A program made the position numbers and the translations under genes. A stretch of DNA of 64,000 bases. Source: Chamaelirium japonicum (lineage: Eukaryota; Streptophyta; Magnoliopsida; Liliales; Melanthiaceae). The stretch lies in NCBI GenBank assembly GCA_947650365.1, contig OX393557.1:31162851-31226850 (forward strand). Reading direction: 5' to 3'. This document shows positions 50,175 through 61,280 of this stretch, one piece after another. The first letter of the stretch is position 1. Each line of letters begins with the position of its first letter. The notes beneath the pieces are model-generated. The model saw only the letters and a program-made list of their open reading frames with translations. It was not told where the DNA came from and did not search any database.

Positions 50175-50182
50175 CTATATAT
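50175..50182 (+). promoter_or_regulatory. TATA box of the SCL32-type gene
   Basis: CTATATAT within CACTCTATATATTCC, about 95 bp before the ATG. Transcription would start near 50210, giving a short CT-rich leader of about 65 nt (CTCTCTCTCTAGATCTCTC). Confidence 0.6.
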
Positions 50183-50275
50183 TCCTGTCCAAGCACCACA
50201 TCTCTCCTCACAACTACCCATCTACTAGCGTCCATCTCCTCTCTCTCTCTAGATCTCTCTAGATTTCTCTCTCTC

Positions 50276-51598
50276 ATGATGCAATTCACCGGGAGCGCAC
50301 CACCACCACTGCACCAAAACGGGATCGGCCTGTGCCTCGACATCGGCCCCCTCCGGCGAGCCCGCCCATGGCCGGGATTCCCCACCTCCTCCAAGTCCCT
50401 CGGCAGCTTCAACAACGCCACCTGCATGGAGCAGCTCCTCGTGCACTGCGCCAACGCCATCGAGAGCAACGACGTCACCCTCGCCCAGCAGATCCTCTGG
50501 GTCCTCAACACCATCGCTCCCCCCGAGGGCGACTCCAACCAGCGCCTCACCTCCTCCTTCCTCCGCGCCCTCGTCGCCCGCGCCTCAAAGACCGGCGCCT
50601 GCCAGGCGCTCGCCGCCGCCGCCCGCTCGGACTCGGACCTCGCCCTCCACGCCCACCACCGCTTCTCCGCCGTCGACCTCGCCAGCTTCATCGACCTCAC
50701 CCCCTGGCACCGCTTCGGGTTCTCCGCGGCCAACGCCGCCATCGCCGACGCCGTCGAGGGCTTCCCCGTCGTCCACGTCGTCGATCTGAGCACCACCCAC
50801 TGCATGCAAATCCCCACTCTCATCGACTCACTAGCCAGCCGCCCCGAAGGCCCGCCTTACATAAGGCTCACCGTCCCCGGCCTCACGGCGACCGGCCCGC
50901 CCGCCATGGTCGACCTCTCCCACGAGGAATTGGGGTCGAGGCTCGTCAATTTCGCACGGTCCCGAAACGTGGGGATGGAATTCAGAGTGATCCCTTCAGA
51001 TCCCGCCGACGGATTCGACTCCCTGATCGAGCATCTGCGGATCCAGCAATTTGTCTCCGAAGGCGAGGCTCTGGTGGTGAACTGCCAGATGCTGCTGCAC
51101 TACATCCCGGACGAGACGGCAATGGATCGTCCGCTGCCCCTGCGCCCCATGTTCCTCAAGTCCCTCCGCGGCCTCGAGCCGACGGTCGTCACGCTCGTCG
51201 ACGAGGACGCGGACTTCACGGCCAGCGACGTCGTCGGGCGGCTGCGGTCGGCGTTCAATTACCTGTGGATCCCGTACGACGCGGTGGACGCGTTTCTGCC
51301 CAGGGGGAGCGAGCGGCGGCGGCGGTACGAGGCCGGGGTGGGGTGGAAGATCGAGAACGTGATCGCGCACGAGGGGCTGCAGCGGGTGGAGCGGGTGGAG
51401 CCGAGGGGGCGGTGGGTGCAGCGGATGCGGGGCGCGGGGTTCCGGGGTGTCGGGTTCGGGGAGGAGGCGGTGGCGGAGGTGAAGGGGCTGCTGGACGAGC
51501 ACGCGGCCGGGTGGGGGATGAAGAAGGAGGAGGAGGACTTGGTGCTCACGTGGAAGGGGCACAACGTGGTGTTTGCTGCTGCTTGGGTGCCCTCATGA
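50276..51598 (+). CDS. SCL32: GRAS-family transcription regulator, scarecrow-like 32 type
   Basis: 440 residues, a single open exon, normal length for this subgroup. The N-terminus MMQFTGSAPPPLHQ is the SCL32 type. GRAS parts in order: first leucine-rich region from CMEQLLVHCANAIESNDVTL (50-69) to about 105; VHIID box as VHVVDLS (166-172); second leucine-rich region about 210-270 with LVVNCQMLLHYIP; PFYRE region about 300-345; SAW region about 380-440 with RGRWVQRMRGAGFR, LVLTWKGHN and a final AAAWVP. GRAS proteins act in the nucleus as transcriptional co-regulators. The specific role of SCL32 is little known. Coding GC is very high against AT-rich surroundings. The first of two adjacent ATG codons was taken as the start. 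The TATA box at 50175 and CT-rich leader support it. I see no damage. Confidence 0.93.
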   Translation: MMQFTGSAPPPLHQNGIGLCLDIGPLRRARPWPGFPTSSKSLGSFNNATCMEQLLVHCANAIESNDVTLAQQILWVLNTIAPPEGDSNQRLTSSFLRALVARASKTGACQALAAAARSDSDLALHAHHRFSAVDLASFIDLTPWHRFGFSAANAAIADAVEGFPVVHVVDLSTTHCMQIPTLIDSLASRPEGPPYIRLTVPGLTATGPPAMVDLSHEELGSRLVNFARSRNVGMEFRVIPSDPADGFDSLIEHLRIQQFVSEGEALVVNCQMLLHYIPDETAMDRPLPLRPMFLKSLRGLEPTVVTLVDEDADFTASDVVGRLRSAFNYLWIPYDAVDAFLPRGSERRRRYEAGVGWKIENVIAHEGLQRVERVEPRGRWVQRMRGAGFRGVGFGEEAVAEVKGLLDEHAAGWGMKKEEEDLVLTWKGHNVVFAAAWVPS

Positions 51599-52100
51599 CG
51601 AGCATGCATGGACGATCGATCTGTGAGTGGTTTTCTCCAAGCTACATGTTGATTCAATACCTAGGGTTGCAGGGTTTCTTATAAATTATCAACTTAGTTG
51701 CTTTCTGAAATTTTTTTCTTGTTCAACTAATCTCTCTCTTCTCTCCTCTCTCTCTCTCTCTCCCTGTCTCTCTCTCTCTAGCTCTCAACATAGAAAAGCA
51801 GACAAACTTCATAGAATACACTGTGTTGGCTTCTTTCAGCCTAGCTTTTGAGGGATGTGGGTGATCAATAAGTGGGGAACTTGGATTTCCATGTATAAAG
51901 ATCTCTCCTTTGGTATTAGAGTGAAATTATTGTATGTACAAGGTTAGGGATTATTCCATGTGTTAATGGATCCCTCCAAAGATTCATGATCATTATCTTT
52001 TTTATTTTGTTACAAGTCATGATCATATTACCGGCCTTGATCCATGGAATATTTCATCATTGACATATGATAAAGCTTTGTGGACGAAATAATCATGAGA
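51599..52100 (+). other. 3' flank of the SCL32-type gene
   Basis: Contains a short (CT)n patch (51731-51782). No clear AATAAA near the stop; the 3' UTR probably ends within this stretch. No other gene seen. Confidence 0.4.
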
Positions 52101-52119
52101 GCCGTTTGTCTTAACATAC

Positions 52120-52870
52120 AGGGTGTTGCTGATCCGCACACGAGAGCAAATAAGCAACAATCACAGAAAGAACGGTACAACAATCATAGAGAGACATGGA
52201 TTTTTAGGTGGTTCATCCTAATTTGGGCTTTATGTACTTTCACCGAGCGCTCGGAAGTTTTTACTATGATTGAGAACAAGATATACACCTGCCACTTTCT
52301 TATTCAGACAAAGCATTCATCGGCCTCCACAACAAGCTTCCTTTGACACCGATCTACACGCCGTGGTAGATCACCCGGCTAGTTCCCTCTCTCCGAGGAA
52401 GAAACCCTAGCCTCCAAAGCACTCAAATGCTCTCTCAATTCCACTAAATGCCTATTTTCGAAAGACGGCTCGAATAGGAATTTTATATCAAAACCCTAAA
52501 CAACTCGTCTACATATCCAACATGGCCGTGGGCGCACCGCCACAACCTTTCCAAGTACCTCGTGGATTCGGTCTAATTGGCTAGGGTGCCCAACCAGCTG
52601 TAGCCCGACCCCGACGTCCAAGTTGGAGTTCGGTCGGGCACCACCCTTGCCAGTTTGCCCTGCACGCACCCTGACAGGCACCAACTCCCTTCCAAGTTTT
52701 GGAGTTCGCCTGAGCGCATGCACCCTGACAGGCTCCAACTCCCTTCCAAGTAACCGCCGTGCGCAGAGTTCGCACGGGTGCCCGATAGATTGGGTTTGTC
52801 TCCCCCTCCAAACCCAAGGAGGGGGAGACCCCGAATACCTGATCACGCCATTCCAATGAGCCTCCGACAG
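52120..52870 (-). repeat. Degraded 3' LTR of the copia element
   Basis: Matches 56975-57400 in parts (TATATCAAAACCCTAAACAA; GTTCGCACGGGTGCCC-like wording). It contains two or three copies of an internal ~57-bp repeat with GGCACCAACTCCCTTCCAAG. Confidence 0.6.
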
Positions 52871-52999
52871 AGCTTGAACTTCTATCGGGTGATCACCTTG
52901 GTCATCATTTTCATTGATTTTTTGTCTGTATACACCATCAGAAGCTGCCACGACTTCTTCTCTAACTCATTGTGGATTCAGTGTAGGCCATGATAAGTC

Positions 53000-54600
53000 G
53001 GATTCTTGCTCAGCTCAATTACACTATGATTATCACAGTATAATTGAATTGTTCCTATTGCACACCCAAGTCTTAAAGGAATCACTTCATCCATCAAAAT
53101 TCCTTTCCTGCTCCAGTCACGGCAATGTACTCAGCCTTGGTTGACGATAAATCCATGCAATTTTGGCACTTCGACTGCCAAAAGATAGCTTCGCCTACGA
53201 ATGTAAACATGTACCCATACTTCCTAGCTCGGTGTCCAAGTCCCTGCTATGTCTGAATCATTGTACCCTTTCAAAATTGGCTTATCATCACCAATACACA
53301 TTACGATCTTCGAAATACCCTTAAGGTACCTCAAGATCCACTTGACAACCTCCCAGTGCTCGATCCATGCCAAGATTCTCTAGATACTAGTTCAGCACCC
53401 CAATAACATGAGCAATATTCGGCCTTGTGCAAACCATCACATATATAATGCTCCCTATTACTGACGCATAGAGGCTCATCATCATCTTCTTTCTTCCTTC
53501 CTCGGTATATAGTTGGTGAACTCCTCGAGCTTAGCTTGAAGTGATTAGTCAGTATAGTGCTAACCACCTCCATACTCTGCATATCGTACCGCTCATGCAT
53601 GCATGCAGTTAATGTAGAGTTTTTATGTGACAAGCATATCTTTCAAGCCTTTCTGTCACACCTAATCTTCATTCCCAAGATCTGATGTGCCGGCATAAGA
53701 TTCCTCACATCAAATGTAACATTATCCCCAAAGACGCAAGATATTGTCCGCTTTGCCCATGCTCGCACGAGGACTTCCTAGGAGGTCACCCATCCTAGTA
53801 CTACTCTCGCTCAAGCACGCTTAACTACGGAGTTCTTACGGAATCCATAGCGGCACACAGTTTTAAAACGTGCCTTCTATGCTTGAGAGAAAAAATTATA
53901 TAAGTAGCTCTTGACCTCCTTCTCTCCAAGCGATGTGACGCTAACTCATGGCCTTGGATACCCTACCTCACCTCATCTCATCCATCTTGGCCGGTATCAC
54001 AATCTCAGGAGTCTTGGCTATTAGTTATTGAATCATGGTTGTCACATCAAAAGAGACTTAGACAATTCCACATTCAAATTGTTCATCCTTGTCCATAATT
54101 AACATTTTATCCACGTACAATAGTAGAAATATGAAGTTGATCTCGTAAAGTACTTAACATAGACACAATTAGCGGTGAAGACTGTCTTGAATCTTTGATC
54201 CATCATAAATAAGTCAAACTTCAATTACCATTGTCACAGGGGCTTGCTTGAACGAATAGAGACTCTTCTTGAGCCTGCACACCAACTGCTCCTTGTTCTT
54301 TGTCATGAACCTTTCTAGATACACCATGTATAGATCTCCTCATCAAGGTCTCCATAAATAAATATTGTTTTGACATCCAAATGCTCAACTTCCAAGTCAA
54401 GACTTGTCACCAACTCAATCCTAGCCTGATGGATGTCTGCTTCACCATGGGCGTAAATATTTTTGTGAGTCATGCCTTCTCGATCTCTACTCAAACTCTT
54501 TCACAACTAATCTGGCCTTGTACTTTGTAAAATTTGCACTGCTATATCTGATTTAAGCTTGTAACCTACTTATTTCTTAAAGGTCACTTACCCTTTGGCA
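53000..54600 (-). pseudogene. Reverse transcriptase / RNase H region of the copia element
   Basis: Wording such as VCRLKKSLYSFKQAP, IFLLLYVDKMLI and, in RNase H, MVCTRPNIAHVIGVLN is typical copia. Fossil. Confidence 0.78.
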
Positions 54601-55079
54601 ACTCAACCAACTCATAGGTATTATTTTTTTACAATGAGGTCATCTCCTCTTGCATAGCGTTCTTTCATTATTCCTTCTCTACATGATCTTGTTCTTCCTA
54701 TAGGCTTTTTGGCTCTACCTTATTAGTAAGCAAGATATACTCATCCTCGATATACCTTACTGATGGTATGTGCTCCCTTGTACATCTCCAGACTTGAGGC
54801 ACTACTACTTCTTATGGAGTAGGTAACCCTGTACGTACGTATTTACTCCCTGCTATTCATTCTAGGCCTACCAATCCACCTCTGGTTTTGCATCTTGTGC
54901 TCCTTCCAGTTCTTTAGTCTGCACTAGTGGAAGAGTAACATGAGTAAGATCCACATAATCTAAGACATTACTTTTCGACTCTCCTGTTTATCCAAATATG
55001 AAATCCTATGATCTTCGAAGAAGACAACGTCCTAGATTCGAACAAGTTTCTTGGACTTTAGATTGTAAAGCCTGCAGCC

Positions 55080-55650
55080 CACCTTTTTGTCACCATATTC
55101 AACAAAGATATAACAAACTTGCTCTTGCATCCTGTATCGATCTCTGATCGTTGGACATATGAATGAACGCCTTGCAACCAAAGACATTCAGGTGTGCATA
55201 CACTACTTTTCGCTTGGCCCATACAAATTCAAGAATTTCACCATCCAATATTGGAGCTAAGGGTGATCAATTGATCAAATAGCAAGCCGTCCATGTAGCT
55301 TCTCCCAAAAGGACATTGGTAGTTTCAACCTCAACAACCTACACCTTGCCTTTTCCATAATAGTCAAGTTTATCCTCTTGATCACTTCATTCTACTATAG
55401 AGTGTCGGGGTCTGTCTTCTCATTCCAAGTTCTCTTCTGAGCGCAATAGCCTTCAAAGTTTTTAGAAGTGTACTTTCCTCCATTGTCTAAGTAGAGGCAC
55501 TTCAGAAGTTTCCCTGTCAAACGTTTGCACCAACACGGAACCGAATCAAACAAGTCTACCATATAGAAACCCAAACCAACCCAAATTGGGCATAGACCGA
55601 AACCAACCCGACCCACACTAAAGTCGGGTTGGTTCTAATCGGTTCCCGAG
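55080..55650 (-). pseudogene. Integrase region of the copia element
   Basis: Shows LKCLYLDNGGKYTSKNFEGY and CAQKRTWNEKT, the copia integrase core. Fossil, interrupted by a MITE on its far side. Confidence 0.75.
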
Positions 55651-55890
55651 TCGGTAGTTGGGCTCAAAAAATAATGTCTATCGGCCATTTACTAGCAAGC
55701 TTTGAGGCCCATATTAGGTTTTATGCTTTAACCACACATTGAGTTCTCTTGGTACTTGGTTCAACGTTATCCAAAAAAAGTAAATCGTGTGCTAGTGTGA
55801 TGCAGCCCCATGTCCAAACCCGCGGCATATATTTGTGCATTATTATATATGAGTTCGGTTCTCGGGTTGAGTCGGGTTGATGCACACACG
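55520..55890. mobile_element. hAT-type MITE fragment nested in the copia element
   Basis: Wording GTTTGCACCAACACGGAACC...GGGTTGATGCACACAC with inner CCAACCCGACCCACACT matches, inverted, the MITE at 30570-31106. The target duplication was not resolved. Confidence 0.55.
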
Positions 55891-56159
55891 CCATGGATGT
55901 TGGAGAGAATATATTGTTTTCCATCTTGTCGCTTCCGAAGTCTCTTATTTTATATGTGGCAAACTAGATCGATCTCCTCGGTGTAGCATAATATGATGCC
56001 ACCGTAAGTATCCACCACCCATTTGTTCAAATGGTCAGACACATATGCGTCGTTAAGCAAGACTACTACTCCATCTTTTCCCTCAAGAATTAGACATAGT
56101 GTCTTCCTACTTATCTTCGATCTTAGCCTCATGCTTTGATTCTTTCTTGAACTTATGGA

Positions 56160-56950
56160 AATTTCTCTTTATGTGGCCCTCAACACCACAGTAGTAATAT
56201 GTGAACTTTCCTCCTTTCGATTTTGATCTTGATTTGCCTCGAAATTATGACTTCAGACTCTTTCTTCTCCCTCTATGTTCGTTGACCAACGCCTACGATT
56301 TATTCATTCTTGCAGTCTTTTTCCGTACGTGTCTCTTTATTGAGTAAACTACCTATCACCAAACTCATGGTGAGTTGAGTAGAATTACTCACAAACACCG
56401 CCAAAGTCTCCCATAAGATATGAGCAAGTGTCTTCGAGAAAACTAGTGTTTCCTAAATTATATGAAGACAGTAAGCAAACAAAAATTCCATGGGTATTTG
56501 AACCCAAATATCCAGAAAAAAGCAAATTATTTGATTGAAGAACATGAGATTTCAGCAAGGAGCTGAGAAGAAGTAACTTATGTAACTCATCTTCCATAAC
56601 CATCTTTATTGCTTGCAACTTTGAGCCTCGTTCAAATGTTTCAAGTGCGAGCCTCCCTCTTTGTACTTGTGGTTAACGAGACTCCTGATGAGGAACACAT
56701 TTTTTTCCAACAGTCTTCCTCTCATACAACTCCTGCAACTTGATCCATATATAACTTCTACACCAATCTCTCTATAGAGGTTGAAGACGATGTCATCCAA
56801 ACATTACATGATTGTACAATGATCTTCCAACTCAAAACCTTCCATTGGTCATCAGTCATCTCCTTTGACCTTGCTACATACGATATAATTCATCTTTGGT
56901 TGCCAGATCAACCAATTTAATCAATTGAGTATGATCATCCATGTGTTGTT
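56160..56950 (-). pseudogene. Gag region of the copia element
   Basis: A zinc knuckle-like stretch YYYCGVEGHIKRNFHKFKKE near 56160-56220 and LVNHKYKEGGSHLKHLNE further upstream fit copia gag. Fossil. Confidence 0.65.
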
Positions 56951-56959
56951 GTTGTTGAT

Positions 56960-57410
56960 CTTCACTCCGTACGTGGAAGACCATCGGCTAGTTCCCTCAC
57001 CTCATCGAAGAAAATCTACTCTCCAAAGCTCTAGAAAGCTCTCTCAAGATTTCATCTTGATGCCTCTTTTCCAAAGATAGCTTGAATAAGGGCTTTCATA
57101 TCAAAGCCCTAAACAAATCGTCTACGCAAACCTGGCCCATGGGAGCCCGGGCACACCTTGATGGACACTGGGGTCCACAACCTTTCCAGTACCTTTTGGA
57201 TTTGGCCCTATTTGCCCGGGCACCCGTTAGGGTTCGCCCGAACACCCAACCTATATCTCGGTTCCTAACTCCAGGTTAGAGTTCGCCCGGGCGCACCCTG
57301 CCGGGCATCAAGGTTCCAACTCCCTTACCAGTATTCCCTGCCATGTGTAGAGTTTGCCCAGGTGCTTGTCAAATTGGGTCTATCTCCATTATGGGGATGG
57401 ACCCCAACAA
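56960..57410 (-). repeat. Degraded 5' LTR of the copia element
   Basis: Partner of the repeat at 52120-52870; about the first 240 bp of that copy are missing here. Confidence 0.55.
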
Positions 57411-57413
57411 AAG

Positions 57414-57439
57414 CCCCCCCCCCCCCCCCCCCCCCCCCC
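57414..57439. repeat. Poly-C run (26 C) followed by (CA)n
   Basis: 26 consecutive C on the plus strand, then a short C/T and CA stretch. Confidence 0.95.
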
Positions 57440-57599
57440 TCCCTTCTTCTCTCCCACACACACACGTACGCACACCAAACTGAAGTCTCTCCAATGATAA
57501 CGTCAGTTTTAGAGCCACAATTAAGATCATAAAGAGATATGAACTTGAAAGATTTACTCGATGGCATAAGGGATACTTTTCTAGCAAAGACGGAGAGGG

Positions 57600-58100
57600 C
57601 ATCTTGAACATGTTGTGACATATGCACCAGCCTCGATGCCCAGAACCCTAAGATCTCCGGATTGAGGCTGATTTGGTGGCATAGATCTTTCCAGATTTTG
57701 CTTTATCAGGCTAATCACCACGATTAATTACTTTCTTTCGAATGGACAAAGATCCACGATCATCGATCGTGGTTGACTTGGCATGAAGGTGTTGATGCAG
57801 ATGATGAAAAGTAGGATCTTCGGGAAACAACTGATGTGGTACGAGTGCATACAACCTCCTCGTGTTGGGCGTTTGTCCATGATTTTTGCTAATGATATAT
57901 TTGGATAAATCATGTGATCCTCTAACATGCCTCTGCCAAGAATATAAGCCATGATAGGTCGCCGATGTTGTTTCAACTGAGACATCCACCAAGTTGTTAG
58001 AACGATACATGAGGCACCTAGCCACGACCAAGGTGCTAAGCAGATGGGGAGATTGAAGGGTTATATGACCTGGACCTTGCTCTGAGGTTGGATGTATATC
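57600..58100 (-). other. Unidentified long minus-strand frames
   Basis: Two overlapping minus-strand frames (58031-57711 and 57985-57728) run 106 and 85 codons. Neither shows a domain I recognise. They may be part of an LTR element internal region, since LTR-like sequence follows at 58350-58620. Confidence 0.25.
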
Positions 58101-58349
58101 GAGCTAGTTAGTTGCTTTCTTTCTTGTTGCGCCACAGAAGCAGGATCACAAACATAAGCAAGGTAAATTGTAAACACAAAACAATAATAGATTCACGAGT
58201 AGCAGAAGTAAAGAAGAGAGAAATAAAACATAACACAGACATGAGACAACAACTTACGATCCAAATTGGGAAAAACTACAAGTGGTGGTGGTCAAAATCC
58301 ACTAGAATATGAGGATCAACAAGATGTACAAGCAAGTGCTTCCTCTGTT

Positions 58350-58625
58350 AGCAATAGTGTACAGTTCCATGTATAGGATACCTATACCGATAGATTCTAT
58401 GTATAGGATTACGTACCCTTGTTGGGCACCTATATATAGTCGGTCTATGGCCTAATGAGATGATTGATTCTTCTCCCCAAACCCTAGCCTCTCTCCATGC
58501 TAGGGACCTATTGGAACATGAGGCCTAATGACATTATTGATTCTTCTCCCCAAACCCTAGCCTCTCTCTCCATGCTAGGGACCTATTGTAACATTGTATC
58601 AGATCCAGGTTGGACGCCTCACCCA
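58350..58625 (+). other. LTR-like end with tandem duplication and primer-site-like motif
   Basis: A ~75-bp sequence (TGATTGATTCTTCTCCCCAAA...GGGACCTATTG) is repeated twice at about 58460-58590, then ATTGTATCAGATCC at about 58595, reminiscent of the TGGTATCAGAGC primer site. Partner and limits were not found. Confidence 0.35.
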
Positions 58626-58787
58626 GGCCCGTAAGACCCGCTGCCCCATTTAATCCATGTGTCAGACCCTCAAATTAATTGTCGCTACACGTGGGAGGGG
58701 GGGGGGAGGAATAGTCCCAGGGCTGGGACCAGCCTTTTCCTTTTATGCCTGGTAGTCCCTCCACTCAACAGCTAGCTTTTGGGTGTG

Positions 58788-58790
<3 letters not shown>

Positions 58791-58870
<80 letters not shown>
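58791..58870. repeat. (CT)n microsatellite
   Basis: 80 bp of CT. Confidence 0.95.
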
Positions 58871-58874
<4 letters not shown>

Positions 58875-58879
58875 TAGTC

Positions 58880-59490
58880 TTTTTTTTTTAGAAATCCCTC
58901 TAGACGTCGGAAGGGGGGGGGGGGGGGGGGTACATTTGGCCTAGACACCTACGAGTATATCAATAAAATAAGATGTTGCAACAATTCAGTAGAAAACAAA
59001 GTACAACAAAATCTCCAAGTAGAAGAAATCCCCAGTATGTGTAGCGCTAAGCATCAAACCCGAGCAATGTCTGTAGATAACCGCTCGAGGCTCCTATAAA
59101 GAATGTGGACCATAGTGCCACAGATTCTTGAATACTCATTAGAGTCTCCATGTGAGGGAAGGAAGATTGTTAGAAGACTCTTTTGTTCCGCTCTAGCCAG
59201 ATTTCCACGGTGCACTGGCATCACTATAAATCCCAAAACCTCTTCAAGCCTTTCTAAACTCTTCTTTTTCTCCATAGCAACCGCATGGAATGGAGAGAAG
59301 CTGGGTGCCCTCTGATGCTAAAGGTAGACTTTAGATTGCTCCATACTAGGAAAAGGAGTCCGAAGTTCTCCACTAAGGAACTACAACGTGGACAAGAAAT
59401 ATCCGTAGTATCTGGATGATTCCTCTTCAATAGGTTCTCCTTCATTAGGATCTTGTTGTGAATTGCGAGCTGAGGCACAAAAAAAACTTA
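58880..59490 (-). mobile_element. 5'-truncated, decayed LINE (minus strand)
   Basis: A T run at 58880-58889 is the A tail on the minus strand. Upstream on that strand 59478-59254 reads LAIHNKILMKENLLKRNHPD then ISCPRCSSLVENFG, which fits the zinc-binding tail of plant LINE reverse transcriptase. The frame is then lost. A run of 18 G at 58913-58930 lies in its 3' UTR. Confidence 0.6.
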
Positions 59491-60215
59491 ATCTTCAAGG
59501 ATACTTATGCCTTTCATATATTAATGATCGACGGGCATGTATCATCTGTTGTTATGATAAGAGCTTTTCATTAGAAAATATAAGTGTTTTTCTTTAAGAA
59601 AAATGAATCTTATAAATTAATGTAAGGGTTCCACCGATTCGGTACCATACCGGACCCATCTCCACCATCTTTCTCGTTTTCCTTGCATCCTTGGGTGGGA
59701 GCATTATTCTAGGGGCAACGGGATGAACCCTAGGTAGCCATCTAAGATCCACCCTAAGGCCATCCAACGATTCATATGAATTTTTGTACAGTACCGAAGT
59801 CGGTACCGTAAAATTATTTATTATTATTATTATTATTTTGATAGGAAGTATGAAGGTTCTATTCACGGCGCTCCAGTCCGAAAAAATTCAGCATAATCAT
59901 TATTGGGATACAACTTTTTAAAAAAAACAAGCAAAGAAATATAATCCATTAATATAAATTCTTTATAAATGATCATAATGTGATTAATTTTGTTTAGGTT
60001 AATGAATGTTGTGGAAGATTATATATGAAACTTCCACCCAAGAGGAAATAAACCATAGGGCCTACTTGATACGAGAAAATCCACTATATAATAAGGGTAT
60101 TATAGTCATTGCCTCATTCTCTCTATTGTTACATCATTCAGAGATGACACACTCTGAGGTCCAAGGAACGGATGCCTTCCACGGGCAAGTCTGATCTTCA
60201 CAACCGGACTTCCAC
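59491..60215. other. No gene seen
   Basis: Intergenic, with a short (TTA)n stretch at 59818-59835 and a possible GGTACC-containing inverted pair (about 59625-59815). Confidence 0.35.
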
Positions 60216-60216
60216 T

Positions 60217-60346
60217 CGAGGGTTAGGAATGGCAATGGGTCGGGTTCGGGCTTTAAATCCCTATTGTAAATGGGACGGGTTCGGGACGGACCAAATCAAA
60301 AATCATAAAAATCAATTTCCAAACCTGCGCCATTTCCATTCCTAAT
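60217..60346. mobile_element. Short hAT-like MITE (TAGGAATGGCAATGGG)
   Basis: The ends TTAGGAATGGCAATGG and CCATTTCCATTCCTAA are inverted around 130 bp containing GGGTCGGGTTCGGG. The duplication is not clear. A left end of the same kind stands alone at 62153. Confidence 0.6.
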
Positions 60347-60639
60347 CGAAATGCCTCCATTTGGCGAGGAGCTCGGCTGTATCACACGTGTCTACTTACT
60401 GGGATGGGAAAGGGGGTATCACGTTGTGGTCGCAACCGATGATGGCCGAACGTGATGTAGTTCGTGCTAAAGAGGTGAGACCAGCCCATTGAAGAGGGGC
60501 TCGATGATGGGTGATAGTGGTTAGCTCAACGTCCGTGATGAGACGGGACTAATCTGTTGGAGCGATGCTAGACAATGGCCAGTAGCGAGATCCTAATAAC
60601 AATTAAAAGGCAAAAATCTAATTAAATTACCCTAATACC

Positions 60640-61280
60640 TATTCAAGTTAACCTAATAAAGTACATGAATTAATGTATTAATCAAGGGGGTTTTTTCTAT
60701 CAGAGATTCATCACATTAACCCTTATCCCTATTCAAGGTTTTAAAAAAAGGATTAATATGTCTAAGGTCCCTGACAACAGATCGGTGGGATGAAAAGGAT
60801 GGACAAAAGATGTCTTTCACCTAAGGTCCCTTGTCAATAGATCCTTTCGATGAGAAGGGATGCCAAAAGTAAAAAATGCCCCCTCGCCCTTCTTATGTTT
60901 CCCTCAAGAAATAGGTGGTGGAGGCGGGCGCAAGCAACACTGTCGGAGGCATGAAATGAAAATTTGAAGTGCAATGAGGGGTATTTTCATCCTTGCTATT
61001 TGTCTGTCCTTTAAGCTAGTTGATCTTTTGACCAGGGACAGTTCCCTCACTCCCCCAAAAGAAACCTAGTAAAATTGCGTGAATCAATGCATTAATTGAA
61101 ATTTTTTAATCAAAATAAGAACTATAATTGTGTAGAAATTCATCACAAAACCCTAATACTCATTCACAAAACAAATCCTAATAAAATTGCATGGATCAAT
61201 GCTTTGATAGAGTTTTTCAACAAATTAAAACCCAAACCAATGTAGAAATTCGTCACAATAACCCTAATCACTATTTATGT
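60640..61280. repeat. Degenerate ~110-bp repeats interrupted by an insertion
   Basis: Wording CCTAATAAAATTGCATG(G/A)ATCAATG ... TAGAAATTC(A/G)TCACA occurs at about 60640-60735, 61066-61175 and 61176-61280. The first and second are separated by the element at 60744-61045. Confidence 0.6.
60744..61045. mobile_element. Non-autonomous element, GGTCCCTGAC family, copy 2 (short)
   Basis: Shares both ends with 31184-31740 (TCTAAGGTCCCTGACAACAG; TTGACCAGGGA) and the right inner stretch GGCATGAAATGAAAA...TATTTTCATCC, but lacks the (CT)n and much of the middle. Confidence 0.6.

Larger units (their letters stand above)
52100..57420 (-). mobile_element. Ty1/copia LTR retrotransposon, old and broken
   Basis: A minus-strand element with parts in copia order along its own strand: gag with zinc knuckle (about 56160-56950), integrase (about 55080-55650), reverse transcriptase (about 53700-54600), RNase H (about 53000-53640). 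Degraded terminal repeats lie at about 52120-52870 and 56960-57410. They share CGGCTAGTTCCCTC and ATATCAAA(A/G)CCCTAAACAA but are far apart in sequence, so it is much older than the Tat element. Heavily broken, with many breaks. A hAT-type MITE inserted inside the integrase part. Confidence 0.8.

Noticed and set aside
50332-51684. A 450-codon frame overlapping the GRAS gene
   Set aside because: It is an Arg/Pro-rich shadow in the +2 frame of a GC-rich coding region. The GRAS frame has all family motifs.
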